Positions 18,068 to 26,491 of a DNA stretch of 64,000 bases are shown piece after piece. Both the position numbers and the translations under genes were made by a program. Within the stretch, counting starts at the first letter, position 1, and each line of letters starts with the position of its first letter. This stretch comes from Azospirillum sp. TSH64. Its GTDB lineage: Bacteria > Pseudomonadota > Alphaproteobacteria > Azospirillales > Azospirillaceae. The notes beneath the pieces are model-generated. The model had not been told where the DNA came from, did no database searches, and saw nothing but the letters and a program-made list of their open reading frames with translations. The DNA lies in NCBI RefSeq assembly GCF_003116035.1, contig NZ_LGQW01000015.1, forward strand, positions 3,424,646-3,488,645, read 5' to 3'.

Positions 18068-19054
18068 ATGTCAGACAGCACGCATTTCGCCCCGCCCGGC
18101 CCGCTCGGCTTCGGCGGAGCGCCCCTGGGCAACATGTTCGAGGAGGTGACCGACGAGACGGCCGCGGCAACCCTCGACGCCGCCTGGGACGCCGGCATCC
18201 GCTATTTCGACACAGCTCCCGAATATGGTCCCGGCATTTCCGAACACCGGTTCGGCCATGTCCTGCGCAGCCGTCCGCGCGACGAGTTCGTTCTGTCGAC
18301 CAAGGTCGGCCGGCTGCTGCGCGCCGATGCCAGCAAGGGTGGCCAGCATGGCCCCTTTGTGAAAGGCCTGCCGTTCCGCGTTGATTACGATTACAGCGCC
18401 GACGGCGTGCGCCGCTCCATCGAGGACAGCCTGCAGCGGCTTGGTATGGCACGCATCGACATCGCCTACATCCACGACTGCGCTGAGGACGCCCATGGCG
18501 ACCGCTGGCTGGAGGTGTTCGACACCGCCATGAAGGGGGCCGCCGTCGCCTTGACCCAGCTTCGCGAAGAGGGGGTGATCCGCGGCTGGGGCCTCGGCGT
18601 CAACCGGGTGGAGCCCTGCGTGATGGCGCTGGAGCGGGCGGACCCCGATGTCTTTCTGCTGGCCGGGCGCTACAGCCTGCTGAACCAGCCGGCACTGGAC
18701 GAGCTGTTTCCGCGCTGCGCCGAGCGCGGCGTCCATGTGGTGGTCGGCGGCCCCTACAACTCCGGCATCATCGCCGGGGGCAAAAATTTCGAATATCAGG
18801 AGGCGTCCCCCGACAAGGTGGCGGCGCGCGACCGGCTGGCGGAGATCGCCGGGCACCACGGTGTCGACCTGCGCGCGGCGGCCCTGCAATTCTGCGCCGC
18901 GCATCCGGTCGTCGCCTCGGTCATTCCCGGCACCAAGAACCCGGCGCGCGTGCATGAGAATGTGACCTTGATGGGCCAGCCGATCCCCGCCGACTTCTGG
19001 CGGGAACTGAAGTCCTCCGGCGTCCTGCCGGAACAGGCGCCGACCCCGGCCTGA
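18068..19054 (+). CDS. Aldo/keto reductase, D-threo-aldose (L-fucose) dehydrogenase type
   Basis: 328-aa cytoplasmic NAD(P)-dependent oxidoreductase with a TIM-barrel fold. Catalytic residues expected for the family are visible: Asp48 and Tyr53 in YFDTAPEYG, the lysine in LSTKVGR, and His in DIAYIHDC. The C-terminal VIPGTKNPARVHEN is the cofactor-binding segment. GGAAAGG at 18054-18060 sets the start. Related enzymes oxidise L-fucose, D-arabinose or similar aldoses. No sugar operon adjoins it, so the substrate is open. Confidence 0.87.
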   Translation: MSDSTHFAPPGPLGFGGAPLGNMFEEVTDETAAATLDAAWDAGIRYFDTAPEYGPGISEHRFGHVLRSRPRDEFVLSTKVGRLLRADASKGGQHGPFVKGLPFRVDYDYSADGVRRSIEDSLQRLGMARIDIAYIHDCAEDAHGDRWLEVFDTAMKGAAVALTQLREEGVIRGWGLGVNRVEPCVMALERADPDVFLLAGRYSLLNQPALDELFPRCAERGVHVVVGGPYNSGIIAGGKNFEYQEASPDKVAARDRLAEIAGHHGVDLRAAALQFCAAHPVVASVIPGTKNPARVHENVTLMGQPIPADFWRELKSSGVLPEQAPTPA

Positions 19055-19141
19055 GCGGGGGCTAAGGCGCTCTGGCGGCGGTGGCGGCGTCTCAGCGCCG
19101 CGCCGCGGCCTTGCGGAAGGGGGATGGCCCGCCTCCTTGGA

Positions 19142-20836
19142 TCAAGCGCATTTCACCGAGGCGAGGAACTCCTGGACCTCGCGTTTGAGGGTGTCGGCAT
19201 TCTGGGATAGTTGCCCGGCGGAGCCGAGGACCTGTTGGGCGGCGGTGCCGGTCGAGGCGGCGCTTTGGGAGACGCCGCCGATGATCTCGCTGACGGCTTG
19301 GGTGCCCTGGGCGGCCTGCTGGACGTTGCGGGCGATCTCGCTGGTGGCGGCCCCTTGCTTCTCGACGGCGGAGGAAATGCCGGTCGAGATGGTCTGGATT
19401 TCACCGATGATGGCGGCGATGTCCTGGATGGCGGCGACGGTGTTGCGGGTTTCCCCCTGAACGGCGGCGATCTGCCGGGCGATGTCGTCGGTGGCCTTGG
19501 CGGTCTGGTTGGCGAGGCTCTTGACCTCGCCGGCGACGACGGCGAACCCCTTGCCGGCATCCCCCGCCCGCGCCGCCTCGATGGTGGCGTTCAGCGCCAG
19601 GAGGTTGGTCCGGGACGCGATGTCGTTGATCAGTTTGATGACCTCGCCGATGCGTCCGGCGGCGGCGGAGAGCTTTTGGACCAGCTCGTCGGTGTGGGCC
19701 GCCTTCTCGGAGGCGGTGTTGGCGATGCGGGCGGATTCGGCGACCTGGCGGGTGATCTCGGCGATGGAGGCGGAAAGTTCCTCGGTCGCGGTGGCGACGG
19801 TCTGGACATTGGCCGATGTCTGCTCGGCGGCGACGGCGACGGTGGTGGCCTGGGCGGTGGATTGTTCTGCGGAAGCGGACAGGGACGAGGCGGTCGCCTC
19901 CAGCTCGGTGCTGGCGCCGGCCACGGTGTTCAGGACGCCCGACACGCTCTTGTCGAAGCCGGCGGTCAGGGTCTCGATGAGCCTGGCGCGTTCGTCCCGT
20001 TTCACCTGCTCCGTCTTCTCGCGCTCCTCCATCCGCCGCCGTTCGATGGCGTTGTCCTTGAATGCCCTGAACGAGCGGGCGATGCTGCCGATCTCGTCCT
20101 TGCGCTCAGTGTTCGTGACTTGAACGTCCAGATTGCCCTTCGCCAGTTCATCCAAACTTCCTTCGATCACTTTCAGTGGAGATGTCACAAATTTCCGTGT
20201 CAGATAAATTGCCAAAGCGATTATGAGTCCGATGGCGATGATGTTTAAGGACACGGTTTTCCACACCAATCCATCGATGAGGGCGGTCGCCTCCTGATTA
20301 AGGCGGTCGACTTTTTTCATGTTATCTTTAAGCAGATTCTCAATATTATCCCGCACATGGTCAAGGGCCGGTCCGCAGTCGCTTTCCATCAACTGATTGG
20401 CTTTTTTGTTCAGTTCCGAGTCCGTGCCGGAGCCCAGTCGGATGACCTCCATGCAAGGCCCATCAACCGTCAGCCGCAATTTTCCGAGAATGGCGTCAAG
20501 CGCAACGGCGACCTCAGGGTCGATCTGCTTTGCTTTGGGGGCCTCTTCCCGGATGGTGTCGAGAGCGTCCCGGGAGCTTTTGAGCGCTGTGGCGTTGCCT
20601 TGCTCGGTTGAGGACCCAGCCAGATGGTGGAGCGCCGCCATGTACTCGCTGACCTGATTCTCGATGAAAGCCAGTTTGACGTTGGCTTTATCCGGGTGGT
20701 CGATGATGAACGAGTCAGCATTGTCCACGACACGCATCTGATGGCCGCCATAAAAAGCCGAGGCGATCATCGCAATGCCCAGCAATCCCATGACGGTGAG
20801 GATCTTCGAGAGAATCGTCAGATCAGAATAGCGCAA
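19142..20836 (-). CDS. Methyl-accepting chemotaxis protein with helical periplasmic sensor
   Basis: 564 aa. A TTG start at 20836 is preceded by AAGGAGA five bases upstream, a much better start than the ATG at 20938. Membrane helix about 12-30; periplasmic region about 35-185, mostly helical and likely of the four-helix-bundle type; second membrane helix about 190-210; HAMP; signalling domain with [20 protein letters not shown] at the tip. The sensor region includes a Cys pair (GPCMEV, ESDCGP). No ligand can be named. The gene stands alone; a 16-base near-palindrome lies about 175 bases upstream. Confidence 0.9.
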   Translation of the reverse strand: MRYSDLTILSKILTVMGLLGIAMIASAFYGGHQMRVVDNADSFIIDHPDKANVKLAFIENQVSEYMAALHHLAGSSTEQGNATALKSSRDALDTIREEAPKAKQIDPEVAVALDAILGKLRLTVDGPCMEVIRLGSGTDSELNKKANQLMESDCGPALDHVRDNIENLLKDNMKKVDRLNQEATALIDGLVWKTVSLNIIAIGLIIALAIYLTRKFVTSPLKVIEGSLDELAKGNLDVQVTNTERKDEIGSIARSFRAFKDNAIERRRMEEREKTEQVKRDERARLIETLTAGFDKSVSGVLNTVAGASTELEATASSLSASAEQSTAQATTVAVAAEQTSANVQTVATATEELSASIAEITRQVAESARIANTASEKAAHTDELVQKLSAAAGRIGEVIKLINDIASRTNLLALNATIEAARAGDAGKGFAVVAGEVKSLANQTAKATDDIARQIAAVQGETRNTVAAIQDIAAIIGEIQTISTGISSAVEKQGAATSEIARNVQQAAQGTQAVSEIIGGVSQSAASTGTAAQQVLGSAGQLSQNADTLKREVQEFLASVKCA

Positions 20837-21486
20837 CTCGATCTCCTTCCGGATTCCGGACTGACGGCCAGGCTGTGTCTTCGGGCGCCCCCGCAGACAG
20901 CCTCCTGAACCCGCAGTCGGGGATTTGGAAAACCGCATTCAAACACGGTTTCTGCGACCTTCAGCGTGGAGCGCCTGGACAGGAGCCTCAGGGGGTTCGG
21001 CCGAAAAGGTTAATGATTTCATTAATCTAACGGCAGTGGCCACACCGTCCGAACGAGGGGATCCCACACCCCTGGGGCGCGCGTTACGCCTTGGGAAAGA
21101 AGCTTAACCACGCTTCGATGGAATGGATATGCCATCGGCAAAATCTGCGCTCGCAGAAGGGATTTCGTGCGCTCACGAGCGGAGTGAATATCTTGCCGAT
21201 ACTATACAAAACATAATAACGTTAACCATTTTATTTGGAGCAGTGAAGGAAATCATTTTTAACAGAATCGGCAAGGCCGGACGAATCGAGAGGCAATGAA
21301 GGCCGCGGTGGGAGGGTGGAGCGTGGCGGGGATATCGCGGCGCCGCTCGTAGCGAACGACGATCCGCCTGACGCAGGCTGGCCAAACCAAGGTTCCTCCT
21401 TCACCCCCGATCTCCTTGTCGGCGTGGGTTTATCGCCCCGTGCGTTCGGTATGAAACCCACGGGGCGATTACGCGATCCGATCCGG
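20837..21486. other. 650-base intergenic region with two dyads
   Basis: No credible gene. It contains the upstream region of the chemoreceptor, including TTAATGA-TT-TCATTAA (21010-21025), an AT-rich stretch around 21200-21260, and the hairpins at 21423-21469 after the metallo-beta-lactamase-fold gene. Short open frames here have atypical composition and no recognisable similarity. Confidence 0.6.
21423..21469. terminator. Overlapping alternative hairpins after the MBL-fold gene
   Basis: CGTGGGTTT (21423-21431) pairs with AAACCCACG (21454-21462), while ATCGCCCCGTG (21432-21442) pairs with CACGGGGCGAT (21459-21469). The two right arms share four bases (21459-21462), so the stems are mutually exclusive in large part. 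It lies just past the stop of the leftward gene and most simply acts as its terminator. Confidence 0.5.
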
Positions 21487-22461
21487 TCATGCATCGACGA
21501 CCGTCCCCGGATGTCCCACCTCGAAGCGGGCAGGGTCGATGCCGTGGGTGGCCAAGGCTGTGCGCAGCAGCTGCGGCGGCTCGTCCCGCGCTTCGTCGGT
21601 CAGGGCGAAGGTTCCCCAATGGATGCCGACGGCCTTCTTCGCCCCGGTGTCCAGCATGATCCGCACCGCCTCGTCCGGGTCGCAATGCTGGGCGGACATG
21701 AACCAGCGCGGGTCATAGGCACCGATGGGGATCAACCCCAGATCGCAGGCTCCCAGCCGTTCGCCGATGGCGCGGAAGGCCGCCCCGCTGCCATAGCCGG
21801 TGTCCCCGGCGAAATAGACCGAGCCGGCCGGAGTGCGCAGGACGAAGCCGCCCCACAGCGCCATGCGCCGGTCACGTCCGGTGCGCGACGACCAGTGGTT
21901 GGCCGGCACGATGTGGACCTCCGCCTCCGGCGCCAGCTCGAACCGGCTCCACCAGTCGCCCGCCGCGACCCGCACCCCCGGGATATGCTTGCGCAGGATG
22001 GTGTCGTTGCCGAGCGGGGTGACCATCAGCGGCGCGTCGCGCCGGTGCAGGCGCTTCAGCGTCTCAACGTCGAGATGGTCGTAATGGTTGTGCGAGACCA
22101 GAACCGCGTCGATCTTCGGCAGGTCGTGGAAGCGGATGCCCGGTGCGGTGACCCGCTTGGGCCCGGCGAAGCGGACCGGGCTGGCGCGGTCGGACCAGAC
22201 CGGATCGGTCAGGATGTTCAGCCCGGCCGCCTGGACCAGGGTGGTGACATGCCCCACCACCGTCACGCGGAGGCCGGCGACGTGCCGGGCCGGCATCACC
22301 GGCGTCACCGCCACCTGCCGCGGCCATTTGACCGCCTTCCGCCCGAATTGCCAGCGCAGCAGCTGGCGCAGGCTGCGGTCGGTTTCCGGTTCGCCCGGAT
22401 TGAAGAAACGCAGCCCGTCGAAATTGGACGTCGCCGGACCCTGCCAATAGGGATTGCGCAT
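21487..22461 (-). CDS. Metallo-beta-lactamase-fold hydrolase, UlaG/NAPE-PLD-like
   Basis: 324 aa. The metal-binding motif SHNHYDHLD, with later His/Asp positions in NHWS, YFAGDTGYG and GIHWGTF, identifies an MBL-fold hydrolase of the broad UlaG/RomA/NAPE-PLD group. It starts MRNPYWQGPATSNFDG, typical of homologues; an ATG 24 bases further upstream (22485) is the alternative. No signal peptide. Divergent from the helicase gene. The substrate (phosphodiester or lactone) cannot be read from the sequence. Confidence 0.85.
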   Translation of the reverse strand: MRNPYWQGPATSNFDGLRFFNPGEPETDRSLRQLLRWQFGRKAVKWPRQVAVTPVMPARHVAGLRVTVVGHVTTLVQAAGLNILTDPVWSDRASPVRFAGPKRVTAPGIRFHDLPKIDAVLVSHNHYDHLDVETLKRLHRRDAPLMVTPLGNDTILRKHIPGVRVAAGDWWSRFELAPEAEVHIVPANHWSSRTGRDRRMALWGGFVLRTPAGSVYFAGDTGYGSGAAFRAIGERLGACDLGLIPIGAYDPRWFMSAQHCDPDEAVRIMLDTGAKKAVGIHWGTFALTDEARDEPPQLLRTALATHGIDPARFEVGHPGTVVDA

Positions 22462-22591
22462 GCGTACCGGATCCTTTGCAACCATGGTTCCGGAGGAGAT
22501 GGTGTCGCCGCGGCGAAGTTCTATGGACCGGCGGTGGGCGGTCGGGCTACTGTGCCGTCTTCATTCATGGTTTGATCCCGGTTCGATCCAA

Positions 22592-23794
22592 ATGCAGTCC
22601 GATAGCCCGACCGACGAACAGCATCGCGCCATCCAGGCGATCGACGCCTGGTACAAGGACGACGACGCCCAGCAGGTCTTCTGGCTGGCCGGGGAGGCCG
22701 GGACCGGCAAGACCAAGACCACCGTCTTCGCGCTGGAGCATCTGCTGGAGCGCCGCCGGCTGACCGACTATGTGGTGGGCGCCCCCACCGGCAAGGCCGC
22801 CCAGGTGCTGCGCCAGAAGGGCATCGACGGGGCGGCGACCCTGCATTCGCTGCTCTACGCCCCGCGCAAGGACGGCGACAGCGGCGAGCTGATCTTCGCC
22901 CGCCGCAACGACGGGCCGGTCGCCGACGCCGACCTGATCGTCTGCGACGAAGGGTCGATGATCGGCGACGATCTGGCACGCGACCTGATGCGGACCGGCA
23001 AGAAGATCCTCGTCATCGCCGACGATTACCAGCTTCCGCCGGTCTCCGGCCAGGGGCTGTTCACCAGCGGGGAGCCGGATTTCCGCCTGACCGAGCCGCA
23101 CCGGACCGCCCGCGAGAGCCCGGTGATCCGGCTGGCCCATCTGCTGCGCCGGCAGGAGATGCCGCGGCGCTTCGGGTCCGTCGGCAAGGTCCATGTCCTG
23201 CCGCTGGAGCACCGCACCCAGTCGCTGGTGATGCGGCAGTCCTCACAGGCGATCTGCGGCACCCACCGCGTCCGCACCACCTACACCAAGCGCATGCGCA
23301 CGCTGCTCGGCCACGACTCCACGATGCCGCAGGCGGGGGAGCGGGTCATCTGCCGGCGCAACCAGAAGGACGAGGGGCTCTTCAACGGCATGATCGGTTC
23401 CCTGACCCGGCCGGCCGCCGAGGCGCAGGGCCGCGATGCCGGCCTGTGGTCGCTCGGCGTGCAGATGGAGGACGAGGTGCGGTCGCGCAGCAAGCTGATC
23501 GTCCATCCCTGGATGTTCCAGGCCCACTACACCGAGGGGATGGTCCAGCCGCGGGTGGGCAAGGACATCCAGCTTTACGACTGGGCGTGGCTGATCACCT
23601 GCCATGCCTCGCAGGGGTCGGAATTCCCGTCGGTCACCGTGGTGGACGATTCGGCCGCCTTCCGGGAGCATCGCTGGCGCTGGCTCTACACCGCCGTCAC
23701 CCGTTCGCGCGAGGAGCTGGTTCTGCTTCTGCGCAATGCCGACCTCGGCGGGCCATGGCAGGTCCCTGAATTCGACGACGGCCTGACGGCCTGA
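22592..23794 (+). CDS. Compact RecD/Dda-like superfamily 1 DNA helicase
   Basis: 400 aa. Walker A is GEAGTGKTKTT (about 34-44) and Walker B is DLIVCDEGSMIGDD (about 113). Motif III, VIADDYQLPPVSGQG, follows, and the C-terminal UvrD_C_2 block is TCHASQGSEFPSVTVVDD...WLYTAVTRSREELVLL. The length resembles phage T4 Dda rather than full RecD. Start 22592 is chosen from the conserved N-terminus TDEQHRAIQAIDAWY; no strong ribosome binding site is seen, and an in-frame ATG lies at 22523. It is a single gene with no recBC partners. Likely a 5'-3' helicase in repair or replication restart. Confidence 0.85.
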   Translation: MQSDSPTDEQHRAIQAIDAWYKDDDAQQVFWLAGEAGTGKTKTTVFALEHLLERRRLTDYVVGAPTGKAAQVLRQKGIDGAATLHSLLYAPRKDGDSGELIFARRNDGPVADADLIVCDEGSMIGDDLARDLMRTGKKILVIADDYQLPPVSGQGLFTSGEPDFRLTEPHRTARESPVIRLAHLLRRQEMPRRFGSVGKVHVLPLEHRTQSLVMRQSSQAICGTHRVRTTYTKRMRTLLGHDSTMPQAGERVICRRNQKDEGLFNGMIGSLTRPAAEAQGRDAGLWSLGVQMEDEVRSRSKLIVHPWMFQAHYTEGMVQPRVGKDIQLYDWAWLITCHASQGSEFPSVTVVDDSAAFREHRWRWLYTAVTRSREELVLLLRNADLGGPWQVPEFDDGLTA

Positions 23795-23918
23795 TCCATA
23801 AATTCAAGTTATCGAACGCATCACATCTTTGTGTTGGATGTGATCGAAAGCGGTCTCCATAATTTTACGTATGGGAACGGTGTTTTTCCGCTCCCGACCG
23901 CTTCCGGAGACCCGTCCC

Positions 23919-25013
23919 ATGATCCCCGATACCGCGGCACCCGCACAGGCGGTGCCGGGAAAGCCCATGCTTTTCCAAATTCGCAGCCTTCTCCCCGGCC
24001 TTGCGCTGTGCGTCGGCGTTACGGCGCTCGCCTTCGCCGCGGCCAAGGCTGAGATGGCACTGTTCGGCGAGGCGTGGATCGAGGCGCTGGTGCTGGCGAT
24101 CCTGATCGGCACCACGCTCCGCACCGCCTGGGCGCCGCCGGCACGCTGGCAACCGGGCATCGCCTTTTCCGCCAAGATCCTGCTGGAGATGGCGGTGATC
24201 CTGCTGGGGGCCGCGGTCAGCGCCGCGACCATCCTGTCGGCCGGGCCGGCCCTGCTGCTGGGCATCGCCGGCGTGGTGGCGCTGGCGCTGTTGGCGGGGT
24301 TCGGGATCGGGCGGCTGCTCGGCCTGCCGGTGCGCATGGCGGTGCTGGTCGCCTGCGGCAACGCGATCTGCGGCAACTCGGCCATCGCCGCGGTGGCGCC
24401 GGTGATCGATGCGCACAGCGACGATGTCGCCGCCTCCATCGCCTTCACCGCCGTGCTGGGCGTGGCCGTCGTGCTTGGCCTGCCTCTGCTCGGCATCGGC
24501 TTGCGGCTGAGCGGGGTGCAGTATGGCGCGCTGGCCGGATTGACCGTCTATGCCGTGCCGCAGGTGATCGCCGCCGCCGCACCGCTGGGCGCCATCGCCG
24601 TGCAGGTCGGCACGCTGGTGAAGCTGGTGCGGGTGCTGATGCTCGGACCGGTCTGCCTGCTGCTGTCGCTGCTGGCGCCCCGGCTGGCCGGCGAGACGGT
24701 TGACGCCGAAGCCGGCGTGCCGCGTCAAAGCCGGCCCCGCCCGCCGGTCCATCATCTGGTGCCGTGGTTCATCCAGGGCTTCCTGGCGATGATCGCCCTG
24801 CGCTCGCTCGACCTCATCCCATATGCCGCCCTGCCGGCGATGGAGCACGCGGCCACCCTGCTGACGGTGGTGTCGATGGCGGCGCTGGGGCTGGGAGTCG
24901 ATGTGCGGACGGTGGCGCGGGCCGGCGGACGGGTGACGGCGGCGGTGGTGCTTTCCCTGCTGGCGCTGGGCACGATCAGCCTGACACTGATCCGCCTGAT
25001 CGGCTTGGCCTGA
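23919..25013 (+). CDS. YeiH-family putative sulfate exporter / transporter
   Basis: 364-aa inner-membrane protein with about ten hydrophobic segments. It belongs to the conserved YeiH (UPF0324) family, shown by ILLEMAVILLGAAVS, ACGNAICGNSAIAAVAPVI and LGVAVVLGLPLLG. Homologues have been linked to sulfonate or sulfate export, but the substrate is poorly established. Start at 23919 (MIPDTAAPA) has GGAGA upstream; the frame extends to 23871 without conserved content. No sulfur genes are adjacent. Confidence 0.85.
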   Translation: MIPDTAAPAQAVPGKPMLFQIRSLLPGLALCVGVTALAFAAAKAEMALFGEAWIEALVLAILIGTTLRTAWAPPARWQPGIAFSAKILLEMAVILLGAAVSAATILSAGPALLLGIAGVVALALLAGFGIGRLLGLPVRMAVLVACGNAICGNSAIAAVAPVIDAHSDDVAASIAFTAVLGVAVVLGLPLLGIGLRLSGVQYGALAGLTVYAVPQVIAAAAPLGAIAVQVGTLVKLVRVLMLGPVCLLLSLLAPRLAGETVDAEAGVPRQSRPRPPVHHLVPWFIQGFLAMIALRSLDLIPYAALPAMEHAATLLTVVSMAALGLGVDVRTVARAGGRVTAAVVLSLLALGTISLTLIRLIGLA

Positions 25014-25163
25014 CCCCCAAGCTCATCTGGAACCCGGCCTGGAAAACGGGCGGGAGTCTACATCCGGTCCCCCAGGGCCGCATTGATGCAGGTTAATGCA
25101 GGATTCCGCCGCTGTGCGATCCTGAGATCACCAAGCCCCTTCGCCCGCCGCTCACCGACCGGC

Positions 25164-25208
25164 CGGCTGATGGGGGCGGGCCCCGCGGGGAGGGCGGCCC
25201 ATCAGCCG
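25164..25208 (+). ncRNA. Structured GC-rich leader before the hibernation factor gene
   Basis: CGGCTGATGGG (25164-25174) pairs perfectly with CCCATCAGCCG (25198-25208). The loop itself contains CCCCGCGGGG. The hairpin ends 32 bases before the start at 25241. It may be a structured 5' untranslated region controlling the downstream gene, or the terminator of the transporter gene 150 bases upstream; the lack of a T-run favours the former. The RNA role is inferred. Confidence 0.45.
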
Positions 25209-25240
25209 CGCGCCCCGCGCGTAGAACAAGGAGCATGGAC

Positions 25241-25603
25241 ATGCGTCAACCGTTGCAGATCGCCTTCCGCAACATCGACCCCTCTCCCGCCCTGGAGCAT
25301 TCGATCCGCGAGCATGCCGACAAGCTCGACCGCTTTTTCGGGAACATCCTGTCCAAACGCGTCGTCTTTGAAATTCCCCACCGCCACCAGCATCAGGGCA
25401 AGCAGTACACCGTCCAAGTCGCCCTGACCGTTCCCGGAGAGGAACTGGTCGTGCGCAGCGACAAATCCGGCGGTCACGGCCACGAGAGCGCCGATGCGGC
25501 CATCCGTGACGCCTTCGACGCCGCACGCCGCACATTGGAGCGTTTCGCCGAGCGTCATCGCCACGAGATGAAGGCCCACACCTCCAACGCCGCCCTGCCG
25601 TAA
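25241..25603 (+). CDS. Ribosome hibernation promoting factor (HPF/RaiA family, short form)
   Basis: 120 aa. Single sigma-54-modulation/S30AE domain: RNIDPSPALEHSIREHADKLDRFF at the N-terminus and a central ALTVPGEELVVRSDKSGGHGHESADAAIRDAFDAARRTLERF. Such proteins bind the 30S decoding centre and help store inactive ribosomes under stress. There are two in-frame ATGs (25235 and 25241). AAGGAG ends one base before the first but seven before the second, so 25241 is chosen. A structured leader precedes it and an intrinsic terminator follows. Confidence 0.87.
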   Translation: MRQPLQIAFRNIDPSPALEHSIREHADKLDRFFGNILSKRVVFEIPHRHQHQGKQYTVQVALTVPGEELVVRSDKSGGHGHESADAAIRDAFDAARRTLERFAERHRHEMKAHTSNAALP

Positions 25604-25640
25604 TCGCCCGGACAGCAGGCTGTCCGCTTCCGATCCGCCC

Positions 25641-25684
25641 AGCGCCCCGCCTGTCCGGCCATCCGGACGGCGGGGCGCTTTGCC
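25641..25684 (+). terminator. Rho-independent terminator after the hibernation factor gene
   Basis: AGCGCCCCGCC (25641-25651) pairs with GGCGGGGCGCT (25669-25679), with an inner GTCCGG/CCGGAC extension, and is followed by TTTG. A second small hairpin, CGGACAGC/GCTGTCCG (25609-25626), lies just upstream. Confidence 0.8.
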
Positions 25685-25758
25685 TTCCGGCAGAGTCATG
25701 AACAGACGGCCGTGATTTAAACAAATTTATGATGTGCAAAATAAGGATGAGAACTATA

Positions 25759-25802
25759 ATTCACACCACATTGTGAATTTTCCTACTTGAAAAGTAGGAA
25801 AA
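25759..25802. promoter_or_regulatory. Two overlapping inverted repeats upstream of the XRE-cupin gene
   Basis: ATTCACA-N6-TGTGAAT (25759-25778) is followed by TTTTCCTACTT-GAA-AAGTAGGAAAA (25778-25802), a perfect 11-base dyad. They share one base and lie in the AT-rich leader 76-119 bases before the regulator start. They are good candidates for autoregulatory operators, with the second also able to form an RNA hairpin. Confidence 0.6.
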
Positions 25803-25877
25803 TGTGATGTTCAATCTCCGCCATCCGTGGGGCGGCTCCCGTCGCTCCGGTCATTCGTGCCGCAGGAGAACGGAGCC

Positions 25878-26474
25878 ATGACGATCGACACCGCTCAACA
25901 CTCCGCCCCGCCGTCCCTCGATCATCTGGTCGGGGTGATCGGGGACAATCTGCGTGGCCTCCGCCGGCGGCAGGGGCTGTCGGTGGACGGGCTGGCACAG
26001 CTGTCCGGCAGCGACCCTCACATCCTGATGGCGATCGAGGAGGGGCGGCACCGCCCCGACATCGGCACCTTGTGGACGGTCGCCAAGGCACTGGACCTGT
26101 CCTTCTCCAGCCTGCTCAGCACCGGAGGCGACGCCGGCACCACGGTGATCCGGCGGGCCGAGCAGCGCAGCCTGACCTCCCGCGACGGCCTGTTCACCTC
26201 CCGCGCTCTGTTCCCGCTGAAGGGCGAGCGGCAGGTGGAGTTCTATGAACTGCGCCTGTCGCCCGGCGCCGACGAGTCCGCCGACGCCCATTCCCCCGGC
26301 ACGGTTGAAAACATCCTGGTCGGCCGCGGGCAGGTCGACATCGCCACCGCCGACGGCGAGCACCGGCTGGAGGAGGGCGACTCGATCCTGTTCGAGGCAG
26401 ACGTTCCCCACCGCTACCGCAACTCCGGCGATGGCGAGGCGGTGCTGTACCTCGTCATGTCCTATATCCTCTGA
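25878..26474 (+). CDS. XRE-family regulator with C-terminal cupin domain
   Basis: 198 aa. Helix-turn-helix_3 domain at about 15-72 (LRGLRRRQGLSVDGLAQLSGSDPHILMAIEEGRHRPDIGTL) and a small-molecule-binding cupin_2 domain at about 118-192 (VENILVGRGQVDIA, GDSILFEADVPHRYRN). The architecture is that of PuuR-like repressors. The GGAG before 25878 sets the start. It is 17 bases upstream of the alpha/beta hydrolase gene and likely co-transcribed. The dyads at 25759-25802 are probable targets. Confidence 0.9.
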   Translation: MTIDTAQHSAPPSLDHLVGVIGDNLRGLRRRQGLSVDGLAQLSGSDPHILMAIEEGRHRPDIGTLWTVAKALDLSFSSLLSTGGDAGTTVIRRAEQRSLTSRDGLFTSRALFPLKGERQVEFYELRLSPGADESADAHSPGTVENILVGRGQVDIATADGEHRLEEGDSILFEADVPHRYRNSGDGEAVLYLVMSYIL

Positions 26475-26491
26475 CCTCGGGGAGAGCGGCG

